Positions 57,161 through 64,000 of a stretch of DNA of 64,000 bases are shown here, one piece after another; position 1 is the first letter of the stretch, and the number at the start of each line of letters is the position of its first letter. This DNA is from Sulfuricurvum sp. (lineage in GTDB: Bacteria > Campylobacterota > Campylobacteria > Campylobacterales > Sulfurimonadaceae). The translations under genes were made by a program, and so were the position numbers. Under the pieces are notes generated by a model. That model was not told the DNA's origin, did no database searches, and saw only the letters and a program-made list of their open reading frames with translations. The stretch spans positions 62,001 to 126,000 of the forward strand of contig NZ_JAQUHV010000004.1 of assembly GCF_028681615.1 (NCBI RefSeq), given 5' to 3'.

Positions 57161-59320
57161 TTATCCTTGGCTTCGGTACGCATCATCCGTCCGAAAAAAT
57201 TGTATGATTTTCCCTTTTCTCTCCAATTTGGAGCGCAAGCGGTTAATATCCGCTTCGAGGGTTTGAAATTCCATTTCGCAGTATTGCGTATGCTCCGATT
57301 TCTCTTTTCCGAGTTCAATACTGTTGATATCGGCACCCATTTTTGCCATATAGGTAAGCAAATCGGCCAAAGCTCCCTGAGCGCTTTGCATACTGATGAT
57401 AAGATGGTAGCGGTAATAGTGCTGGGATTTCCAACGCACAAAGACCATCGGTTCTCTACGATCGATCATCACTGCGGCATTTTTACACATTTTATGGTGG
57501 ATATGGGCTTTGCCATCTTGTAAAAAAGCAACGATTTCATCCCCCGTTTTCGGATGGCAGCAATAATCAAAAACCGCATCACTGACGCTGCTGTTTGAAT
57601 ACACTTCCAGCGAAGCGAATACATACGGTTTGACCTTAAACCGGTTTCGGGATAAGAAAGCACTAAAACGTTTATTCTCCCCTATCTCTTGACTAAACCG
57701 GTTCACGGTTTCTTTGAGTAAATCCAATTCTCTCGGAATACGGGGGCGTTGCTCTTCGAGGTGGGTTTGCGTGAATAATTCATCCGTTTTGACAGAGTCG
57801 ATACTAAAAATCGTCGTCATAATATTGACACCCGTATCGGTATCGATGGCACGGATACGCTGGTTGCAGTTAGCGCGCATACTCGCTTTGGCTCGAGACG
57901 TTTTAACCGCATCAATCCAACTACATCGATTGATTTTTTTCGATGCCGTGGTGATTTTGACAATGTCTCCGTTGTGCAATTCACTCAATAAAGATGCTTT
58001 TTCTTTATTGATCAAACACCCCTCAGCACTGTCTCCGATCTCCGTATGAACCGCATAGGCAAAATCAAGAGCGACTGCACCGCGCGGAAGGGTAAACGGT
58101 TTTCCTTTCGGGGAGAAAACACTGATGTCTTCGCTGAAAAGATCATTTTTGATCAGTTCATAAAATGCTTCGACCGATTCGTTTTGATACTGAAGATTAT
58201 GAAGCCAATCAAGACTGATCGGATTGTTTCCGCCGCTTTTGTATTTCCAGTGTGCCGCGACACCGAGTTCTGCCGTTTTATGCATTTCATAGGTACGGAT
58301 CTGCACCTCGAAAATCGCCGTCGAATCAAATACCGACGTATGAAGCGTCTGATACCCGTTCTCTTTAGGAATTGCTATGTAATCTTTAAAACGTGAACTG
58401 AGCGGTTGAAAGTTGAGATGTACCATTCCGAAAACCCGATAACAGTCAATCGGTTTTTTAACCAAAATACGAACCGCCAACAGGTCCAGAATCTCATCGA
58501 TACTGATCCCTTTGCGCTGCATTTTAAGATAAATGGAATAGTGATGTTTAACACGGCTGAGGATTTCAAAATCTTCCTGGCAAAATCCGTTTTCCAGCAT
58601 CATTTTGGTCAGTTTTTCGCAGAAATTGCTTAAGCGGGCATTGATTGAGCGGTAATTCTCTTCCAAATACATATCAATAGCCCGTTTCTCTTCGGTAAAC
58701 AGATATTGGAAACTCAGATCTTCCAATAAGTTTTTGAGAAAAGAGATCCCAAGGCGACTTGCAATTGGAGCGTAAACAACCAGTGTTTCTTCCGCAATAC
58801 GGTGCTGTTTCGCAGGTGCCAATGCACCCAACGTCAGCATATTATGGAGACGGTCACACAGTTTCACCACCAAAACACGGACATCTTCAATCGAGGCAAT
58901 AAGCATTTTTCGGAAAGAAAGAGCCGATACAACCAGCTTTTCATCCGAATGCGAAGGGATCAGTTCGGCATCTCGGATGGTATCAATTTTGGTCAATCCC
59001 TCAACCAGATGGGCAACATCCACACCGTAGTCACGGGAAACTTCTTCAATCGTGATATGGGTATCTTCGATGACATCATGGAGCAATGCGGCAATTACCA
59101 TTGCTTCATCCCCCGTTATATTTGCAACAATCGATGCAACTAAAACAGGATGAACAATATACGGTTCACCGCTTTTTCGGAACTGGTTTTGATGTGCCTG
59201 CTGAGAAAATGCCAAAGCATTTTGAATAGCTGAGGAAGGATTTATATGCTTGTAGAGATATGCGATCGCACTCTCAACATCATTGATCCCAGTTACTTTT
59301 TCAATATCTATCGTATTCAA
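57161..59320 (-). CDS. spoT: Bifunctional (p)ppGpp synthetase/hydrolase
   Basis: This 719-residue Rsh enzyme has an N-terminal HD hydrolase domain with HDVIED at 81-86, a synthetase domain with IAIPKENGYQTLHTSVF, a TGS domain (about 390-450) and a C-terminal ACT-like region. All hydrolase motifs seem intact, so it should both make and degrade (p)ppGpp; Campylobacterota generally have a single such enzyme. Its stop lies 3 bases before the tyrS start. Confidence 0.93.
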   Translation of the reverse strand: MNTIDIEKVTGINDVESAIAYLYKHINPSSAIQNALAFSQQAHQNQFRKSGEPYIVHPVLVASIVANITGDEAMVIAALLHDVIEDTHITIEEVSRDYGVDVAHLVEGLTKIDTIRDAELIPSHSDEKLVVSALSFRKMLIASIEDVRVLVVKLCDRLHNMLTLGALAPAKQHRIAEETLVVYAPIASRLGISFLKNLLEDLSFQYLFTEEKRAIDMYLEENYRSINARLSNFCEKLTKMMLENGFCQEDFEILSRVKHHYSIYLKMQRKGISIDEILDLLAVRILVKKPIDCYRVFGMVHLNFQPLSSRFKDYIAIPKENGYQTLHTSVFDSTAIFEVQIRTYEMHKTAELGVAAHWKYKSGGNNPISLDWLHNLQYQNESVEAFYELIKNDLFSEDISVFSPKGKPFTLPRGAVALDFAYAVHTEIGDSAEGCLINKEKASLLSELHNGDIVKITTASKKINRCSWIDAVKTSRAKASMRANCNQRIRAIDTDTGVNIMTTIFSIDSVKTDELFTQTHLEEQRPRIPRELDLLKETVNRFSQEIGENKRFSAFLSRNRFKVKPYVFASLEVYSNSSVSDAVFDYCCHPKTGDEIVAFLQDGKAHIHHKMCKNAAVMIDRREPMVFVRWKSQHYYRYHLIISMQSAQGALADLLTYMAKMGADINSIELGKEKSEHTQYCEMEFQTLEADINRLRSKLERKGKIIQFFRTDDAYRSQG

Positions 59321-59341
59321 TGATGTGACTTTAGTAAAAAA

Positions 59342-59557
59342 TTAGTCTCGGTCTACAAAGCCTTTGATAGTGATGTGCCCTTCAGCAATCTCCATCAAAG
59401 CAATGTCCGCCGTTTTAGCTTTTTTTACATCAACATTTAGTTTTGTTGTTGCTCCGTTTAGAAGCTCTTCTGAGCGTTTTGCGACGGCGATAGCCAATTG
59501 GTAACGGTCGATGTTTGCAGTTTCAAGTGCTTTTGCAGTCAATTGTTCGAGTCTCAT
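59342..59557 (-). CDS. rpoZ: RNA polymerase omega subunit
   Basis: This 71-residue protein has the omega core with RYQLAIAVAKRSEEL, and the residues that clamp the beta' C-terminus. It lies 21 bases upstream of spoT, the classic rpoZ-spoT neighbourhood. Omega also forms part of a ppGpp site in other bacteria. Confidence 0.93.
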   Translation of the reverse strand: MRLEQLTAKALETANIDRYQLAIAVAKRSEELLNGATTKLNVDVKKAKTADIALMEIAEGHITIKGFVDRD

Positions 59558-59577
59558 GTTCTTTCCTTATGTGAGAT

Positions 59578-60351
<774 letters not shown>

Positions 60352-60383
60352 CTAAGCCGATAAGAAGAGAAGGAAAATCTGGG

Positions 60384-61712
60384 GTGAAGCTGTTCGACAC
60401 AATTAAGGCTTGGTTCAAACCGCCTCCAATGCACTCTGCTCCACGCTACGGAAGAGGAATTCACGCACTTCCGAACCCTAAAGAAAAAGAACTTTTCGAA
60501 AGCGCTGCAGAGGCCCTGATCCGGGGTGATATTCTTGATGGATATGAGTATTTTTTATCGTCGATTATCCACACCGAAACAGCCTTTGTCTATCCCCATC
60601 TGAGTATCGGACGAGAGGACGGAATACTCCAATTCAGCTTATTTCAGGGATACGCAGTAATCAAAGGGAAAGTCACCCCGACTTCACTCGAAGCGTACGC
60701 CGATATTGCCGTAAGTTCCAAACTCCACGTAGCAACCAAACGCCGCTTTTTAGAACGTAATTTTCAGCTCACCTATTGTCGCTTTAGCAATTCAGAGGGG
60801 ATCATCAAACTCTCTATTTTGTTAGACAATGCGACCATCACTCCTCAAAAAATATTTTTTCCGCTGCGAGAAATTGCTCTCAACGCAGATTTTGAAAAAG
60901 AGTTCATCGCCAGCGAATTTGAAGAATCGGCACTCCTCGACTACGGCCATCTTAATCCGGTTGATCCGATCAAAATTCAACGAAATTATGAGATTATGCA
61001 AAAATGGATTCAAGAAACGAAACAAAGTCTTATAGGACTGTTATCCAACGATAATACAGGGATGGCATCGTTTAGCTATCTTGCGCTTTTGCTCCAAATC
61101 GACTATCTTTTCCTTCCTCATAAAAAAATGGCAAAAAATATCAGCGAAAAAATAAACGGCTATTTTATGGATGATGAAAAACTCACCGAAGATAAAAATG
61201 CGGATTTGGAAAAATATCTGAATGAACTCGAAACGATGGATATCAACACCTTTTCTACCCAATTTTACGATTCTGTGTATACCTTTTCCCCGTTCGAGCA
61301 GGCAATGCATGATGAAATTGCCTCCTTCATCGACGAATCGTTGATTAAAGTGCGCTGGTATAAAAACAACCGTTCCACCTATGTTATCAGTGTTATTTAT
61401 CGCTACATCTCTCTGTATATTCTCTATAATTACGGCCTGCACCCCTCACTGCGGGCATTGCTTCATTTGCATGTCGAAGTCTATGCCTTCGACTTTTTTG
61501 AAGGAGAAGGGGAAATTCCGCTCTATGATCCTATTACGCGAACGTTCAAAGAAACCCTTATAACCCAGCGTATTGCTGAAGCGATCGAACCGTATACGAG
61601 TCGTTACAAAGGACTTCAGAATTTTGCTAATCTTTTGAACTTCAGTGATTTAGATCACTTTAGCCAAAGTTTTTATCTCCAACTCAAAACTCTCGATTAT
61701 ACGGAAGTATAA
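60384..61712 (+). CDS. Hypothetical protein beside a protease-YbjN-like gene
   Basis: I do not recognise this 442-residue soluble protein. It has no signal peptide or membrane helix. The first third has a mixed alpha/beta pattern with LSIGREDGILQFSLFQGYAV and LEAYADIAVSSKLHVATKRR, resembling a YbjN/type III chaperone-like fold. The rest is helical. It starts with GTG after AAGGA and ends 2 bases before the protease gene, so the two are probably one operon. Confidence 0.6.
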   Translation: MKLFDTIKAWFKPPPMHSAPRYGRGIHALPNPKEKELFESAAEALIRGDILDGYEYFLSSIIHTETAFVYPHLSIGREDGILQFSLFQGYAVIKGKVTPTSLEAYADIAVSSKLHVATKRRFLERNFQLTYCRFSNSEGIIKLSILLDNATITPQKIFFPLREIALNADFEKEFIASEFEESALLDYGHLNPVDPIKIQRNYEIMQKWIQETKQSLIGLLSNDNTGMASFSYLALLLQIDYLFLPHKKMAKNISEKINGYFMDDEKLTEDKNADLEKYLNELETMDINTFSTQFYDSVYTFSPFEQAMHDEIASFIDESLIKVRWYKNNRSTYVISVIYRYISLYILYNYGLHPSLRALLHLHVEVYAFDFFEGEGEIPLYDPITRTFKETLITQRIAEAIEPYTSRYKGLQNFANLLNFSDLDHFSQSFYLQLKTLDYTEV

Positions 61713-61714
61713 AA

Positions 61715-62812
61715 ATGAATACATCAACCCAAAAAATGGTCGAGCAGACAATCGAAAGCATCGTCCAGATTACCAACCCCTACGGAAGTGGAAGCGGATT
61801 TTTGATCGATGGCCTTATAATCACCAATTCGCATGTAGTCAGCGGTCTTAAAGAGGTCCTGATCAGTACGAAAACGCTTCCAAAAACCATCGGGACGGTA
61901 GTCTATGATGATCCGGCATTCGATCTCGCATTTATCCGTTCACCCATTCCTATCGAGCGCAATCACCCTTTAGTCCTCTCTTCAGAGCCCGTACAAGACG
62001 GAGACGGAGTCATCGCCATCGGCCATCCCTACGGTCTGAACTACTCTACGACAGAAGGGATTGTCTCGAAAGCATCCCGATTGCAGGGAGAAGTGGAATA
62101 CATTCAATTTGATGCCGCGATCAATCCCGGAAACAGCGGAGGGCCGCTGCTCAATGAGTCAGCGGAAGTGATCGGCGTTAATACCTTTATTATTCAAAAT
62201 TCAAATAATCTCGGATTCGCGCTCCCCTCGTATACCCTCAGTGAAGCACTCAGCCAATTCAATCTCCTCAATAAAGATGATATTATCCGCTGTGTTTCCT
62301 GCAAAAATTTAATTCATGAACCTAGTATTCAAAATGACTATTGTCCAAAATGCGGTACAAAACTCGAAGTGGCCAAACGGCGGCGGGAAGGCTACACCCC
62401 CTCCGGCGTTGTAGCATTGGTCGAAAAGATTTTGGAAAAGTTGGAAATCAATGTTACCCTTTCTCGTCGCAGTCAGAGAAGCTGGCGTTTTGAGAGAGAA
62501 AAGTCACGCATCGATATCAACTACTACGATAACGGAATCGTAATCGCCGATTCGGCACTCTGCCGTATTCCGCAGGAAAATATCGATCTCTTGTACGATT
62601 ATCTACTCAGTGAAAATGCGAAACTGGAGCGATTGCAGTTCGCGATCAATGAAAATACCGTATACCTCTCCTACATTGTTGTGGATTCTTCACTGAGTGA
62701 AGAGTACGGAACCGCATCCCTCAAAAAACTTTTTGACAATGCTCCGCTCTATCAAAAACTCCTGATCGAGCGGTTTAAAGCGCTGGAACCGAAGTTTGAT
62801 GAGTTTGAATAA
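61715..62812 (+). CDS. Cytoplasmic trypsin-like protease with zinc ribbon and C-terminal alpha/beta domain
   Basis: This 365-residue protein starts directly with a trypsin-like domain (S1C/HtrA-type) with the catalytic triad H40 (TNSHVV), D70 (FDLAF) and S141 (GNSGGP). No signal peptide or PDZ domain is present. A zinc ribbon follows (C193, C196, C210, C213). The last ~135 residues, including DINYYDNGIVIADSALCRIP, look like a YbjN/type III secretion chaperone-like fold. The fusion suggests a regulated intracellular protease with a substrate-binding domain. This is an inference from domain order; target proteins are unknown. Confidence 0.7.
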   Translation: MNTSTQKMVEQTIESIVQITNPYGSGSGFLIDGLIITNSHVVSGLKEVLISTKTLPKTIGTVVYDDPAFDLAFIRSPIPIERNHPLVLSSEPVQDGDGVIAIGHPYGLNYSTTEGIVSKASRLQGEVEYIQFDAAINPGNSGGPLLNESAEVIGVNTFIIQNSNNLGFALPSYTLSEALSQFNLLNKDDIIRCVSCKNLIHEPSIQNDYCPKCGTKLEVAKRRREGYTPSGVVALVEKILEKLEINVTLSRRSQRSWRFEREKSRIDINYYDNGIVIADSALCRIPQENIDLLYDYLLSENAKLERLQFAINENTVYLSYIVVDSSLSEEYGTASLKKLFDNAPLYQKLLIERFKALEPKFDEFE

Positions 62813-62819
62813 GTTTTTC

Positions 62820-62835
62820 TGCCTCGAATGAGGCA
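62820..62835. terminator. Hairpin in the convergent gap
   Basis: TGCCTC-GAAT-GAGGCA is a 6 bp stem with a tetraloop between the protease and DUF502 genes. No U tract is close on either strand, so termination is only possible. Confidence 0.4.
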
Positions 62836-62863
62836 AGCTTTAGTGCCATAGCGGCTAGCGCAG

Positions 62864-63481
62864 CTAATGGGATTTTATTTCATTAGCGTTCTGAATCAGC
62901 ATGGATACCTTTTCTTTTTGCGGGAAATCGGCTCCCATACTGATGATAAATGAGGATGCTTCCTGAAGCGTGAGCGAGGTTTTCTTAATCAGGGTTTCAT
63001 CTACCAGTACCGTATAGCCGCTCGTAGGATTCGGAGATGTCGGGATAAACAGTACGCAGATATTTTCATGACGATTCAGTAAATACGCCGGGACCCACAC
63101 CCCCTCTTTGGGATATTCGACCAGAACAACCTCTTTCTTCGTCCCGTCTTCACCGCCTGAGAGCATCGCAGCAAGTTTTTTCGAAACCGAATAGACGGAG
63201 CGGATGGCAGGTATTTTTTCAAATGTACTGTCGATCATTGAGATAAAAATCGAACGCCCGTACTTTTCGATCGAAAATCCTAAAAGGGCGAAAATGCCTA
63301 CAACACCAGCCATTAATGCTAACGTCACTTCAAACGAATCGGTGTACTCATGAAGCGACGAATACGCGCTTACACCCAAATTTTTCAAATAGTTGACCAC
63401 TACGATCACCAAAATCAAAGGAAACAGGGATAATGCCCCGACAAAGATATAACGAAGTAGTAGTTTGAATTTTGCACTCAT
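62864..63481 (-). CDS. DUF502 family membrane protein
   Basis: This 205-residue protein has two membrane helices (about 10-32 and 50-68) and a C-terminal soluble domain with VLVEYPKEGVWVPAYLL, and IPTSPNPTSGYTVLV as the DUF502 signature. The function of the family is not established. It is divergent to the M3 peptidase gene. Confidence 0.85.
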   Translation of the reverse strand: MSAKFKLLLRYIFVGALSLFPLILVIVVVNYLKNLGVSAYSSLHEYTDSFEVTLALMAGVVGIFALLGFSIEKYGRSIFISMIDSTFEKIPAIRSVYSVSKKLAAMLSGGEDGTKKEVVLVEYPKEGVWVPAYLLNRHENICVLFIPTSPNPTSGYTVLVDETLIKKTSLTLQEASSFIISMGADFPQKEKVSMLIQNANEIKSH

Positions 63482-63571
63482 TTTAGAAAACCTTTATTCT
63501 ATGACAAATTGTCGAATTATAGAATACTTTTTGATACACTTTACTACAATAACGCAACTATAGGAGACACA

Positions 63572-64000
63572 ATGCAACCTTTTGCCGATTTTAAACTCGA
63601 TTTAGAGACTTTTATTCCTGATTTGAATTCCCTGATCGAAATTAACCATAAAACTATTGCCGATTTACTGGCGATCCCGAACAAAACCTATGCCAATTTC
63701 GTTCGCCCGTTTGATCTGATGGAAGAAGATATGGAGCTTTTATTTACGCCGTTGTCCCATATCAATGCCGTTAAAAATTCCGAAGAATCTCAAAAAGTCT
63801 ATGCGGATGCTCTCCCGATTCTCACAGACTATTCCACTTTTATCGGACAAAACCTCGCTATCTATGAAGCGTTTAAAGTGATTAAAGAGAACGAATACGA
63901 CAGCCTCAACACGGAAGAACGCCGAATTTTAGATCTCAATATTCTCCATTTTGAGCTTGCAGGCGCACATCTGGATGATGCTTCCAAACAACGCCTATCC
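63572..64000 (+). CDS. M3-family oligopeptidase (N-terminal part)
   Basis: This is the first 143 codons of a gene that continues past the right edge. The ATG at 63572 has TAGGAGA just upstream. The product opens MQPFADFKLDLETFIPDL and shows the helical N-terminal lobe of oligopeptidase A/PrlC-type peptidases (FVRPFDLMEEDMELLFTPLSHINAV). The zinc site HEFGH lies beyond the window, so the peptidase assignment rests on the N-terminal lobe. Confidence 0.7.
   Translation, partial: MQPFADFKLDLETFIPDLNSLIEINHKTIADLLAIPNKTYANFVRPFDLMEEDMELLFTPLSHINAVKNSEESQKVYADALPILTDYSTFIGQNLAIYEAFKVIKENEYDSLNTEERRILDLNILHFELAGAHLDDASKQRLS

Overview
This 64 kb window looks like a chromosomal segment of a free-living Campylobacterota (Epsilonproteobacteria) bacterium, most like the Sulfuricurvum/Sulfurimonas group. 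The reasons are the gene order parA-parB-atpF'-F-H-A-G-D-C followed by tolQ-tolR-tolA-tolB, flagellar genes behind sigma-28- and sigma-54-type promoters, a MutS with a C-terminal HNH domain of the type known from marine Campylobacterota, and moderately AT-rich DNA with short intergenic gaps. This placement is inferred from gene content only. Two genes run off the ends: tolB at the left and an M3-family oligopeptidase at the right.

Layout. 1-17565 is one long minus-strand block: TolQRA(B) envelope genes, the F1Fo ATP synthase with two b-type subunits, ParAB, BirA, Fmt, ProB, Obg, L27/L21, RidA, a periplasmic thioredoxin, DapE and the MutS-HNH protein. 17.7-21 kb holds a lone PAS sensor and an MFS/MATE transporter pair. 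21-22.1 kb holds flaG-fliS and a FliT-position gene. 22.2-25.5 kb holds argG, a ferredoxin-thioredoxin-reductase/rhodanese fusion, rplI and era. 25.9-35.3 kb is a nine-gene AT-richer plus-strand operon for a type IV pilus/type II secretion-like machine. Its order matches MSHA biogenesis (I-J-K-L-M-N-E-G) and also the Campylobacter competence genes ctsR-D-P-X-E-F. It has a secretin, assembly ATPase, platform protein and ExeA-like ATPase, but no pilin. 35.3-42.3 kb holds uvrD, fliW, valS, a GNAT-like protein, a YceI protein and pyrF.

42.3-47 kb is an accessory-like stretch with one tRNA-Ser(GCU), hypothetical envelope proteins, a PhoU-like protein and a 48-codon gene behind a good sigma-54 promoter. 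46.6-51 kb is a lipid-linked sugar/LPS operon (PAP2 phosphatase, flippase-like protein, GT9 and GT39-like glycosyltransferases). 51-60.3 kb holds an Mrr-like membrane protein, galU, an amidase, a nitronate monooxygenase-like enzyme, tyrS, spoT, rpoZ and pyrH. 60.4-62.8 kb is an unusual two-gene unit of a hypothetical protein plus a cytoplasmic trypsin-like protease fused to a zinc ribbon and a possible YbjN-like domain. A DUF502 membrane protein and the start of an M3 peptidase close the window.

The observations most worth follow-up are the pilin-less Msh/Cts machine with one unrecognised extra gene, the MutS-HNH protein without a mismatch-recognition domain, the protease/zinc-ribbon unit, the FTR-rhodanese fusion, and the sigma-54-driven micro-gene. 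I saw no insertion sequence, CRISPR array or rRNA operon.
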